Assembly: GCA_046733295.1 (NCBI GenBank)
Contig: JBKPOY010000026.1
Location: forward strand, 1-64,000
DNA length: 64,000 nt
Source: 13-2-20CM-68-14 sp046733295
Lineage (GTDB): Bacteria > Actinomycetota > Thermoleophilia > Gaiellales > Gaiellaceae
Direction: 5' to 3'
The position numbers were made by a program, and so were the translations under genes. Below the pieces are notes generated by a model. It was not told the origin of the DNA. It ran no database searches and saw nothing but the letters and a program-made list of their open reading frames with translations. Shown here one piece after another: positions 7,798 through 15,109 of this stretch (positions are counted from its first letter, which is position 1; the number at the start of each line of letters is the position of its first letter).

Positions 7798-8826
7798 ATG
7801 CGGACGTTGGCCTGGTCGGCCTACTCGGACCCCGAGGTTGCAGCGCGCGAGCGCGAGCGAATCTTCAGCTCGGCCTGGCAGTACGTCGGCCACCTCGGCC
7901 GGCTCGCACAGCCGGGCTACTTCGCGAGCAGGGTGGGGACTTTTCCGGTGGTCGTGACGCGCGACCGCGACGGCGAGCTCCGCGGTTTCCTCAACGTCTG
8001 CCGCCACCGCGGCTCGATCGTCGCCGAAGGAGAAGGCGGGCGCGCGACGCTGCAGTGCCCCTACCACGCCTGGACGTACGGGCTCGACGGCGCGCTGATG
8101 GCCGCCCCGCGAGCCGAGCGCGAAGGCCTCGACGGCGACGTCTCGCTTCTGCCCGTCCAGGTCGGAACCTGGGGGCCGTTCGTGTTCGCGAACCCTGACC
8201 GCGACGCGTCGCCGCTCGAGCAGACGCTCGGCGCTCTGCCCGGGCTCGTGGCCGACGCGGGCCTCGAGGTGGGCACGCTCGAATTCCGGCGGCGCGGCGA
8301 GTCCGCCGTCGCGGCGAACTGGAAGATCGTCTCGGAGAACTTTCTCGAGTGCTACCACTGCTCGGTCGCGCATCCGGGCTTCAGCGGGCTCGTGGACGTC
8401 TCACCCGATGCGTACCGGCTGGAGCCGGGGGAGGGCTTCTCGAGCCAGTTCGGGCCCCTGCGCGAGAACGGCAAGGGGCTCGACACCTCCGGCGAGGTGA
8501 CGCGCAGCCAGTTCCACTTCCTCTGGCCGAACACGATGATCAACATCTTCCCCGGCCGGCCGAACCTCTCGATCGGACCGGTGCTGCCGGCGGGGCCGGA
8601 GCGAAGCGAGCGCTTCCTCGACTACTTCTTCGCCCCGGAGGTCGACGACGGCTGGGTCGAGGAGCTGCTTGAGTTCGACGCCCAGGTCGGGCGCGAGGAC
8701 GTGAAGCTCGTCGAGAACGTTCAGCGCGGCGTGGGAACCGGGTTGATCGACCGCGGCCGGCTGCTGCCCGAGAGCGAGCGGCTCATCGCCGACTTCCAAC
8801 AGCGGGTGCGCGCCGCGCTCGATTAG
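7798..8826 (+). CDS. Rieske aromatic ring-hydroxylating oxygenase, alpha subunit
   Basis: 342 residues. The Rieske 2Fe-2S domain has C68-R-H70 and C87-P-Y-H90 with 16 residues between. The catalytic domain has NFLECYHCSVAHP, in which H187 and H192 would bind mononuclear iron. Family members use O2 and electrons from a reductase to hydroxylate aromatic rings or demethylate/oxidise amines and lipids. No reductase, ferredoxin or beta subunit lies nearby, so electron donor and substrate are unknown. Several actinomycete relatives act on quaternary amines, but this cannot be settled here. The ATG was chosen for the leaderless -10 box and because homology starts there. Confidence 0.85.
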   Translation: MRTLAWSAYSDPEVAARERERIFSSAWQYVGHLGRLAQPGYFASRVGTFPVVVTRDRDGELRGFLNVCRHRGSIVAEGEGGRATLQCPYHAWTYGLDGALMAAPRAEREGLDGDVSLLPVQVGTWGPFVFANPDRDASPLEQTLGALPGLVADAGLEVGTLEFRRRGESAVAANWKIVSENFLECYHCSVAHPGFSGLVDVSPDAYRLEPGEGFSSQFGPLRENGKGLDTSGEVTRSQFHFLWPNTMINIFPGRPNLSIGPVLPAGPERSERFLDYFFAPEVDDGWVEELLEFDAQVGREDVKLVENVQRGVGTGLIDRGRLLPESERLIADFQQRVRAALD

Positions 8827-8832
8827 GAGGTG

Positions 8833-9894
8833 TCAGAGCCGGTCGCGGCGGGGCGGCCGCTGTGTCCGGCGGCGATGGCGGGCCTCCTTTCGCACTCGCT
8901 GGCCGTACTCCGACCGTGCTCGCGCGTCGACGCGGCGCTCGAGCCGCTCGAGCTCACGCTGGAGCTTGAGCCAGCTGTCGTAGCGCTCCCGGCTGAGGGC
9001 GCCGCTCGCGAGCGCTTCCCGGATGGCGCAATCGGGCTCGCCCTTGTGGCTGCAGTCGGAGAACCTGCAGCGGGCAGCCAGCGAGCCGACGTCCTCGAAC
9101 GTCGTCTCGAGGCCTGCGCCGACGTTCCAGAGCTGCAGCTCGCGCAGCCCGGGCGTGTCGAGCACGATGCCGCCGCCGGGAAGCCGGATCAGCTCTCGGT
9201 GCCGGGTCGTGTGCCGGCCCCGCCCGTCCGCGCCGATCTCGGCCGTCGGCATCACGGCTCCGCCGGCGAGCTGGTTGAGGATCGTCGACTTCCCGACGCC
9301 CGACGAGCCGAGCAGGGCCACCGTCCGGTTGCCGTCCAGATACGGGCGGAGTGCCTCGACGCCCTCGCCGCTGAGGCCGTTGACCGGATGGATCGGGACG
9401 CCGAAGGCGACCGCCTCCACCTCGAGCACCGCGCTCGCGACGTCGTCGCAGAGATCGACCTTCGTCAGCACGATCGCCGGCTGGGCGCCGCTCTCCCAGG
9501 CCGTTGCGAGGTACCGCTCGAGCCGCCGCGGCTTGAAGTCGACGGGGGTGAGGGCGGTCGTCACCAGAACGGTGTCCGCGTTCGCGGCGAGGACCTGCTC
9601 CTTCGCGGCGAGCCACGGCTCCTTGCGCGAAAAGACCGTCCGCCGCTCGAGCACCTCCACGATCGTCGACCGGTCGCGAACAGCGACCCAGTCGCCGACC
9701 GCGGGCCAGACGTCGGCATGGCGAAGCCGGCCCGCGAGCTCGGCGCGGAGCTCGCCGTCGGAACCCTGAAGCACATAGGCGCTGCGATGCTCCACCGCGA
9801 CGCGTGCGGGCACGAGGCCCTGCTCGCGGTGGGGTTCGAACTCGATGTCGCGCTCCGGCGTCCAGCCGAAGCGCACGAGATTGCTCTCGCTCAA
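8833..9894 (-). CDS. rsgA: Small-subunit ribosome biogenesis GTPase RsgA
   Basis: 353 residues. The GTPase motifs are circularly permuted: the G4 motif TKVD (144-147) precedes the P-loop GSSGVGKS (196-203) and the G3 motif DTPG. An N-terminal OB-fold (about 30-85) and the C-terminal zinc knuckle (CRFSDCSHKGEPDC) are present. RsgA binds the 30S subunit during late maturation and is stimulated by the ribosome. The start is TTG (9892-9894), fixed by AGGAGG six bases upstream. The C-terminal tail is extremely Arg-rich. A leader with a good promoter, a 15-codon ORF and a stable hairpin precedes the gene. Confidence 0.92.
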   Translation of the reverse strand: MSESNLVRFGWTPERDIEFEPHREQGLVPARVAVEHRSAYVLQGSDGELRAELAGRLRHADVWPAVGDWVAVRDRSTIVEVLERRTVFSRKEPWLAAKEQVLAANADTVLVTTALTPVDFKPRRLERYLATAWESGAQPAIVLTKVDLCDDVASAVLEVEAVAFGVPIHPVNGLSGEGVEALRPYLDGNRTVALLGSSGVGKSTILNQLAGGAVMPTAEIGADGRGRHTTRHRELIRLPGGGIVLDTPGLRELQLWNVGAGLETTFEDVGSLAARCRFSDCSHKGEPDCAIREALASGALSRERYDSWLKLQRELERLERRVDARARSEYGQRVRKEARHRRRTQRPPRRDRL

Positions 9895-9915
9895 CTGTTG
9901 CCTCCTTGTCGCTAT

Positions 9916-9942
9916 GGGCCGTCGCGGACCGCGGAGCGGCCC
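9916..9942 (-). promoter_or_regulatory. Stable hairpin in the rsgA leader
   Basis: GGGCC (outer) pairs with GGCCC, enclosing an inner CGCG-GTC-CGCG stem. It sits 10 nt upstream of the rsgA Shine-Dalgarno sequence and downstream of the 15-codon ORF. It could be a translational or transcriptional control element; there is no U-tract. Confidence 0.45.
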
Positions 9943-9980
9943 GCCCTGTACAGGTCAGCCGGCCCGAACGGCGCTACGAG

Positions 9981-10028
9981 CTAGAGGCGCGTGTCGCGAC
10001 CGGCGGAGACGAACAGATCTGACTGCAT
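9981..10028 (-). CDS. Short leader ORF upstream of rsgA (15 codons)
   Basis: ATG at 10026-10028 is preceded by a perfect AGGAGG with a 6-nt spacer and followed by 15 codons (MQSDLFVSAGRDTRL) and TAG. It lies on the rsgA transcript, about 27 nt after the predicted start point and 86 nt before rsgA. No run of one amino acid is seen that would name an effector. It may be a leader peptide that couples rsgA expression to translation, or a small protein of its own. Confidence 0.5.
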   Translation of the reverse strand: MQSDLFVSAGRDTRL

Positions 10029-10061
10029 GAAGCACCTCCTCGGTCGCGGGCGAACGAGACA

Positions 10062-10090
10062 AGCGTAGGGCGGCCTGCCGACGGCGTCAA
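10062..10090 (-). promoter_or_regulatory. Promoter of the rsgA leader
   Basis: On the minus strand TTGACG (10085-10090) is separated by exactly 17 nt from TACGCT (10062-10067), close to the sigma-70 consensus. The expected start point is near 10055. Confidence 0.7.
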
Positions 10091-10095
10091 ACCGA

Positions 10096-10122
10096 AGCCA
10101 AGTAACAGTCTGTTACTTGGCT
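10096..10122 (-). repeat. Perfect 27-bp palindrome at the end of the NUDIX regulator gene
   Basis: Two perfectly complementary 13-nt arms (AGCCAAGTAACAG and its complement) flank a single central base. The palindrome covers the last two sense codons and the stop of the NUDIX gene and ends 6 bp before the -35 box of the rsgA promoter. It can fold as an 11-bp hairpin with a 5-nt loop, so it may be the terminator of the NUDIX gene. It can equally serve as a dimeric operator just upstream of the rsgA promoter. Confidence 0.65.
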
Positions 10123-10799
10123 CCCGGCGGGCGCAGGACTGCGAACTCGTCCGTGATCTCCAGGCGGCGCTTTCTGAAGCGGAAGAGCGCGGCCGGCCGG
10201 CCGCCGCCGGGGCCGGGCTCGCGGAGACCGCCCGTCCGTTCGATCACGCCCCTGCGGAGGAGGACGCGCTGGAGGTTCGTTGCCGCCACGTCGTGGCCGA
10301 GCGCCGCCGCATAGATGTCGCGCAGCTCCGAGATCGTGAACCTCGGCGGCGCGAGCGCAAAGCCGACGTTCGTGTACGAGAGCTTGGCCCGTAGGCGCTC
10401 GCGCGCCGCGAGCGCGATCTCGCGGTGGTCGAAGGCGAGCGAGGGCAGCCGCGACACGGAGTGCCACGCCGTGTCCGACGGCAAAGCCGGGTCGACGTCG
10501 GTCGGGACGAGCCCGACGTAGGCCGTCGCGATCTGCCACTCGGACGGGTGCCGCTCGGGATCGCTGAGCGTCGCGAGCTGCTCTAGATGCGCGACCTCGC
10601 GAACGTCGACCTTGGCCGCGAGATGCCGGCGGATCGACTGCTCGAGCGTCTCGTCCGCCTCCAGGTAGCCGCCCGGGAGTGACCACGCGCCCAGAAAGGG
10701 TTGTCGCGCCCGTTCCCACAGCAGTGCTTGCAGGCGGCCATCGCGGATCTGAAGGACAACCGCGAGGGCAGCATGGGTCGGGGTGGTAAACTTGGCCAC
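10113..10799 (-). CDS. NrtR-like transcriptional regulator (NUDIX domain plus winged helix)
   Basis: 228 residues. Residues about 8-140 form a NUDIX fold, with SLPGGYLEADETLEQSIRRHL at the NUDIX-box position. The box is degenerate: the usual catalytic REUxEE is replaced by SIRRHL, as expected of a ligand-sensing, non-hydrolytic regulator. Residues about 150-225 form a winged helix (RFTISELRDIYAAALG, NLQRVLLRRGVIERTG). This architecture defines the NrtR family, which binds ADP-ribose or related metabolites and often controls NAD metabolism. The GTG start at 10797-10799 faces a divergent MFS transporter across an inverted repeat. Its specific regulon is inferred, not shown. Confidence 0.8.
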   Translation of the reverse strand: MAKFTTPTHAALAVVLQIRDGRLQALLWERARQPFLGAWSLPGGYLEADETLEQSIRRHLAAKVDVREVAHLEQLATLSDPERHPSEWQIATAYVGLVPTDVDPALPSDTAWHSVSRLPSLAFDHREIALAARERLRAKLSYTNVGFALAPPRFTISELRDIYAAALGHDVAATNLQRVLLRRGVIERTGGLREPGPGGGRPAALFRFRKRRLEITDEFAVLRPPGAK

Positions 10800-10801
10800 G
10801 A

Positions 10802-10824
10802 GTTTTAGACTCTCAGTCGAAAAC
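10802..10824. promoter_or_regulatory. Inverted-repeat operator between the NUDIX regulator and the MFS gene
   Basis: GTTTTAGACT and AGTCGAAAAC form 10-nt arms around CTC with a single mismatch. The repeat lies in the 46-bp gap between the divergent start codons, a typical autoregulator/operator arrangement. Confidence 0.62.
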
Positions 10825-10845
10825 CTTAGCGAACCAAGGACGCGA

Positions 10846-12195
10846 ATGACGGTCATCGAGGCCCAGCCGGTCGAGCCCAGACTCCACCGCGAGGTCGAGG
10901 AAGTGCTGCGCGATGGCGGCTTTTCGGCGTTCCACCGCAAGGCCGTCCTGGTGACGGGCGCGGCGTGGACGTTCGTCGCGATGGAGATCCTCCTCGTCGG
11001 CTTCGTCCAGTCGACGTTCGCTGCGCAGTGGAACCTCGACGGCACCTGGCAGGGCCTGATCAACAGCGCGGCGCTGGCCGGCTCGCTTGTCGGCAGCCTC
11101 GTCCTCGGACGGCTCGCCGACCGCATCGGCCGCCGGACGATCTTCCAGTACGCGATCCTCTGGTACGCCGTCTTCACGGCCGTGACCGCGCTCTCGTGGG
11201 GGCCGTGGTCGGTCATGACCTTCCGCTTCCTCGCAGGCATCGGGCTCGGCGGGATGCTCGTTGTCGACCCATCCATGCTCGCCGAGTACCTGCCGCCGCA
11301 GCGTCGGGGGCGGATGCTCGTCTTCCTCGACCTCTGGTGGCCGGTCGGGCTGCTGCTGGCGACCGGCCTCTCGTGGGTCTTCATCGGCCATTCGATCGGG
11401 GGCGAAAACTCGTGGCGGTGGCTCTTCCTGACGGCGTCGTTCCCGGCGTTCATGACCTTCGTCGTCCGGAGGACGCTCCCCGAGAGCCCGTACTTCCTCG
11501 CGCGCAAGGGGCGGCGGGACGAAGCGGCGACGGTTCTCACCGAGATCACCGGGCACCCTGTGTCCCCCGAGCAGCTCGCCACGCCTGCGGAGCGGCCGCG
11601 GTCGGCGCTGCGCGAGCTCTTCTCGCGGGCGCTCGGGCGGACGGACGCCGTGATGATCGGCGTCTGGGTCGCGCTCAACATCTCCTACTACGGCCTGTTC
11701 CTCTGGCTCCCGTTCGTCCTGAACGGCGACAAGTTCTCGATCGACATCTACCTGCTGCTGGCGCTCTCCGCCCTCTCGCAGTTTCCCGGCTACGCGGCCG
11801 CGATCTGGCTGGTCGAGCGGATCGGCCGCAAGCCCACCCTCACCGGATTTCTGTTGCTGGGCGGCGTCAGCGGCTATGCGTTCGCGGCAGCAGACTCGGC
11901 GACGGTCTACGTGATCTCCCTGTTCTTCGTCGGCTTCTTCAACCTCGGCGCGTGGGGCGCGCTCTACCCGTACACCTCGGAGAGCTTTCCCACGCGCGTT
12001 CGGGCGTCCGCCTTCGGGATGCTGGAGGGCGTGGGGAAGGCCGCGGCGATCGCGGGGCCGTACATCTTCGGAAATCTCAAGGACGCGACCGGCGGCACGT
12101 TCTGGCCGCTGACGTTCGTCGCGCTTGTCATGGCCGCCGGCGGGATCGTCGTGGGCGCGTTAGGCAGGGAGACGCGCGGGCGCCCCCTTAGCTAG
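10846..12195 (+). CDS. MFS transporter (NiaP-like or aromatic acid/H+ symporter type)
   Basis: 449 residues with about 12 transmembrane helices. The loop 2-3 signature is LVLGRLADRIGRRTIF and a related one, LVERIGRKPTL, lies between helices 8 and 9. The sequence resembles the sugar/aromatic-acid symporter branch that includes the niacin permease NiaP. Pairing with an NrtR-like regulator makes niacin uptake an attractive but unproven role. The start ATG at 10846 has AAGGA 7 nt upstream; a start at 10783 would run through the operator into the regulator gene. It ends overlapping the convergent neighbour by 4 nt. Confidence 0.75.
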   Translation: MTVIEAQPVEPRLHREVEEVLRDGGFSAFHRKAVLVTGAAWTFVAMEILLVGFVQSTFAAQWNLDGTWQGLINSAALAGSLVGSLVLGRLADRIGRRTIFQYAILWYAVFTAVTALSWGPWSVMTFRFLAGIGLGGMLVVDPSMLAEYLPPQRRGRMLVFLDLWWPVGLLLATGLSWVFIGHSIGGENSWRWLFLTASFPAFMTFVVRRTLPESPYFLARKGRRDEAATVLTEITGHPVSPEQLATPAERPRSALRELFSRALGRTDAVMIGVWVALNISYYGLFLWLPFVLNGDKFSIDIYLLLALSALSQFPGYAAAIWLVERIGRKPTLTGFLLLGGVSGYAFAAADSATVYVISLFFVGFFNLGAWGALYPYTSESFPTRVRASAFGMLEGVGKAAAIAGPYIFGNLKDATGGTFWPLTFVALVMAAGGIVVGALGRETRGRPLS

Positions 12196-12788
12196 GGCCA
12201 GAGCCGGCTGCCCGGCCGCAGGTCGAACCCGCCGCCGTCGTGACACTCCGGTGAGGTGTACTCAGCCGGCATCTCGGGCGGCAGCTCGGCGAATGCGAAC
12301 GCCGCGAGCTGGCGCGCCTGCTGGGCGGTCGCGCCGAGGCGCCGCGCGACGAAGTCCACGGCCTGCAGCGCGTAGCACTCCGTCCGCGCCTCGTTCCGGA
12401 TGCCGGCCAGGTGGTAGGACTCGTGCGCGAGTGCGTTCAGCGACCACGCCGTCTCGATCGCCGAGCCGTCGCACGGAAGCAGGCAGTCGACCCCGGTCTT
12501 CGTCAGCTGCGAGTAGCGGTGGAGGCGCTCGCAGATTCCCTCCATCAGGATCGTCTCGGCCGCCGGCTTTCCGTTGACGAACATCGTCCGCCCAGACTGA
12601 CCGTCGACCCCGACGATCTCGCCCGTCACGCCCTCGCAGCGGACGTCAACGTGACGGCGGGCGAGCTCGCCGGCGATCGTGCTGAGGCGCAGGTCGGCCG
12701 GCTTCGCCTCGGCCGGCGCCGCCGCACGATTCAGGGCGATCGCGAGCAGCGCGAGCAGGAACAACAGCAAGGCCGCGACCGCGCGCAT
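12192..12788 (-). CDS. Secreted or membrane-anchored protein with HExxH motif, putative metallopeptidase-like
   Basis: 198 residues. Residues 1-28 are a hydrophobic signal/anchor segment (LLLFLLALLAIALN, then APAEAKP). A zinc-peptidase-like motif, AHESYHLAGIRNEARTECYALQ, lies at about 119-140. HESYH fits HExxH, and a Glu about 12 residues on could be a third ligand. Four other Cys (in VRCEG, EGICERL and the CLLPCDG pair) suggest extracellular disulfides. I do not recognise the family. It could be a short secreted peptidase or a catalytically dead relative. Convergent with the MFS gene. Confidence 0.55.
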   Translation of the reverse strand: MRAVAALLLFLLALLAIALNRAAAPAEAKPADLRLSTIAGELARRHVDVRCEGVTGEIVGVDGQSGRTMFVNGKPAAETILMEGICERLHRYSQLTKTGVDCLLPCDGSAIETAWSLNALAHESYHLAGIRNEARTECYALQAVDFVARRLGATAQQARQLAAFAFAELPPEMPAEYTSPECHDGGGFDLRPGSRLWP

Positions 12789-12820
12789 GCCCTGGTTGTC
12801 GGCAGATCGGCGGTCGTCTC

Positions 12821-13006
12821 TTAGTCGCCGGCGACGGCCGCTGGCGGGAAATGCTCCCGCGTTCGGGGACGCAGGAAGAGCAGATTCGCCCAGATCCCGC
12901 AGGCCCCGGCCTCCCGCGCAGCCCGACCGACCTCCACGAGCTTGTCTGGACTTCTGAGATCCCGGCAGGATGAGAGCTGATCGCCTACTCGACTAAGTTC
13001 AGGCAA
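12821..13006 (-). pseudogene. Remnant of a radical SAM (Rv2578c/SplB-like) protein C-terminus
   Basis: A 61-codon frame contains a stretch of about 33 residues reading LVEVGRAAREAGA, then WANLLFLRPRTREHF. From memory this closely resembles the C-terminal end of actinomycete Rv2578c-like radical SAM proteins (area ending in LxLRPGTREHFL). Nothing upstream encodes the Cys cluster or the barrel. I read it as a decayed fragment of a lost gene, not a functional small protein. Confidence 0.45.
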
Positions 13007-13008
13007 CG

Positions 13009-13605
13009 ATGCTCACGAAGATCTGGCACCGCTTGCGCGGGTCTGTCTCGGACGAGCATGCGCCTGTGGACCAGGAACAGGTCCGCCGTGAGCTGCAGGC
13101 TTCCGCGGCAGCTCCCGAGCTCGAGCCGCTCGCTGCCGCCCGCGGAGACAGGCTCGCCCACGCGCGCGGCGCGTTCATCGAGACAGATCGGCTGGCTTTG
13201 CCGGGGAGGCTGATCTCCGGCCTGGAGATGATCGGGCTGACCCTCGAGTTCGCGGGGCGCTCGCCCTTACACCTCAAGGGTCACGGGCACGGGGAAGGGC
13301 TTACTCCATGTGCCGCCGAGGACATTTACTGGGAGGGCGTCGAAACCAGGAACCTGAACGAGCTCGAGCCGTTCGCCGGCGTCGTCGGCACGTGGCTCCG
13401 GCAGCTGACCCTGCTGTCGCACCAGGGTCACCCTTTCCACGTCGGCATCCGCCTTCAGTTCGAAGGCGGCGAGCTCGTGTTTCTCAACCTCTGGGATGAG
13501 ATCGAGACCTACGACGGGCTCGTGCCTGAGGTCTTGGAGCCTCAAAACGAGCCGGGTCGCCTGTACGACCGCGTGTACGAGTACCCCTACGACAGCGAGC
13601 GTTGA
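13009..13605 (+). CDS. Hypothetical protein
   Basis: 198 residues, soluble, no signal peptide. The N-terminal 60 residues are charged and helical (QEQVRRELQASAAAPELE). The C-terminal part looks like mixed alpha/beta with a Gly/His patch (LKGHGHGEGLTP) and an acidic end (YDRVYEYPYDSER). Codon use and GC-rich third positions support coding. I do not recognise a family. It sits between two gene remnants, so this 1-kb segment has been rearranged. Confidence 0.55.
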   Translation: MLTKIWHRLRGSVSDEHAPVDQEQVRRELQASAAAPELEPLAAARGDRLAHARGAFIETDRLALPGRLISGLEMIGLTLEFAGRSPLHLKGHGHGEGLTPCAAEDIYWEGVETRNLNELEPFAGVVGTWLRQLTLLSHQGHPFHVGIRLQFEGGELVFLNLWDEIETYDGLVPEVLEPQNEPGRLYDRVYEYPYDSER

Positions 13606-13637
13606 GCTATACGGCCAGGGCTAGCTGTTCCGCGATC

Positions 13638-13700
13638 ACCGGCGGCTCGGTTGGACTTGCAGGAACCCGTAAGGGCCTGTTCCTGCTTCGCGGCGACGGG
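13638..13700 (+). pseudogene. Remnant of a BNR/WD40-type glycosyl hydrolase-like N-terminus
   Basis: Within a short open frame, about 21 codons read like VGLAGTRKGLFLLRGDG. This resembles the first strand of exo-alpha-sialidase/YVTN-type proteins, which often begin with VGTRKGLFLLxSD. No start codon context precedes it and the similarity ends at once, so it is probably gene debris. Confidence 0.38.
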
Positions 13701-13789
13701 AAACGCTGCAAGGATCAGGGTGTCCACGGCCGGGAAGAAGCTAACGGCTCGGCGCGTTTCCGTCCGAGCAAGCGCAAGAAGGAGGGCCC

Positions 13790-14194
13790 ATGGCTGATCT
13801 GACCGAGAAGGAGCGGCGGTTCATCGCCGAGAATCCGTTTGTCGCCACTGCCACCACCCTGCGCGAGGACGGCTCGCCGCACAACACGATCGTCTGGATC
13901 GACGTGGAGGACGGGGTCGTCACGTTCAACACCGCGGCCGGGCGGGCCAAGGAGCGCCATCTGCGCAAGGATCCCCGGGTCGCCGTGACGATCGTCGACC
14001 CCGAGAACACGTACCAGTGGGTGTCGGTGAGCGGGTCGGCGGAGATGACGACCGAGGGCGCCGACCGGCAGATCGACAAGCTCGCCAAAAAGTACCTCGG
14101 CGAGGACGAGTATCCGTGGCGCTCACCGGACCAACAGCGCATAAGCGTGAAGATCCGCCCTGAGAAGGTGGATGCATACGGGTTCGACGACTAG
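13790..14194 (+). CDS. PPOX-class F420-dependent oxidoreductase
   Basis: 134 residues, one split-barrel flavin/F420-binding domain. Features are FVATATTLREDGSPHNTIVWIDVEDG near the N-terminus (the L-x-x-DGxPH-x-x-x-W pattern), then VTFNTAAGRAKERHLRKDPRVAVTIVD, and VSVSGSAEMTTEGADRQIDKLAKKYLG. The KxRHLRxDPRV pattern is typical of F420-dependent members, which fits the FO synthase gene in the same window. Substrate unknown. The ATG follows AGGAGG closely (AAGAAGGAGGGCCC ATG). HMG-CoA lyase starts 4 nt after the stop. Confidence 0.85.
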   Translation: MADLTEKERRFIAENPFVATATTLREDGSPHNTIVWIDVEDGVVTFNTAAGRAKERHLRKDPRVAVTIVDPENTYQWVSVSGSAEMTTEGADRQIDKLAKKYLGEDEYPWRSPDQQRISVKIRPEKVDAYGFDD

Positions 14195-14197
14195 CGC

Positions 14198-15109
14198 GTG
14201 AAGATCCTGCTCTGCGACGTCGGGCCGCGCGACGGGCTTCAGAACGAGCCCGAGATGCTGTCTCCGGCGGTGCGAGCCGAGCTCGTCGACCGGCTCGCCG
14301 GGGCGGGTCTGCAGCGCATCGAGGCGGTGAGCTTCGTCCGAGACGACCGCGTGCCGCAGATGGCGGGCGCGGAGGAGGTCGCCGCGGCGATCGAACGCCG
14401 TGACGGCGTCGAGTACGCCGGGCTCGTGCTGAACGAGCAAGGGTTCGAGCGCCTCCGCGCGACCGGGCTGGATCGGGTCAACGTCACGCTCGGCGCGACG
14501 GAGACGTTCAACCGGCGGAACGGCAACGCGTCGCTCGGCGAGGCGCGGGAGCGCGTGCAGCGGATTCTCGCCGTCGCCGACCGGCCGACCACGGCGACGA
14601 TCAGCGTCGCTTTCGGCTGTCCGTTCGAGGGCGAGGTCGATCCGGGGGCGGTCGCCGAGCTCGCGGGCAGCCTCGATGCCGACGAGCTCGTTCTCGCGGA
14701 CACGATCGGCGTGGCGACGCCGGGGAGAGTGAGCTCGCTCACCGAGCGCGTTGCCCGGCTCGGGAAGCCCACCGGCTTCCACGGGCACAACACCCGGAAC
14801 ACGGGCTACGCCAACGCGCTGGCCGCCGTGGAGGCAGGCGCGAACCTGCTCGATGCGTCGATCGGAGGCCTCGGCGGTTGCCCGTACGCTCCCCGTGCGA
14901 CCGGCAACGTGGCCACCGAGGATCTCGCGTACCTGCTCGCGGGCGAGAAGATCGAGACCGGTGTCGACCTCGAGCGCCTGATGCAGATCTCGGCCTGGCT
15001 CGAGGGCGTCTTGGGACGCCGGCTCGAGGGACAGCTCTACCGCGCCGGCCCGTTTCCGAGCAGGACGACCCCGGCGTTGGAGAGCTCGGCGACCTCGCCG
15101 TCCGCGTAG
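14198..15109 (+). CDS. mvaB: Hydroxymethylglutaryl-CoA lyase
   Basis: 303 residues, DRE-TIM barrel. Key residues are visible: DVGPRDGLQNE near the N-terminus (D7, R11), FHGHNT with H195 and H197 as metal ligands, and the catalytic-loop Cys in GLGGCPYAPRATGN (C228). The enzyme cleaves HMG-CoA to acetoacetate and acetyl-CoA, the last step of leucine breakdown. The start is GTG, 4 nt after the F420-type gene. The 3' end overlaps the convergent CoA-transferase gene by 73 bp, so the last 24 residues are translated from DNA used on both strands. Confidence 0.9.
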   Translation: MKILLCDVGPRDGLQNEPEMLSPAVRAELVDRLAGAGLQRIEAVSFVRDDRVPQMAGAEEVAAAIERRDGVEYAGLVLNEQGFERLRATGLDRVNVTLGATETFNRRNGNASLGEARERVQRILAVADRPTTATISVAFGCPFEGEVDPGAVAELAGSLDADELVLADTIGVATPGRVSSLTERVARLGKPTGFHGHNTRNTGYANALAAVEAGANLLDASIGGLGGCPYAPRATGNVATEDLAYLLAGEKIETGVDLERLMQISAWLEGVLGRRLEGQLYRAGPFPSRTTPALESSATSPSA

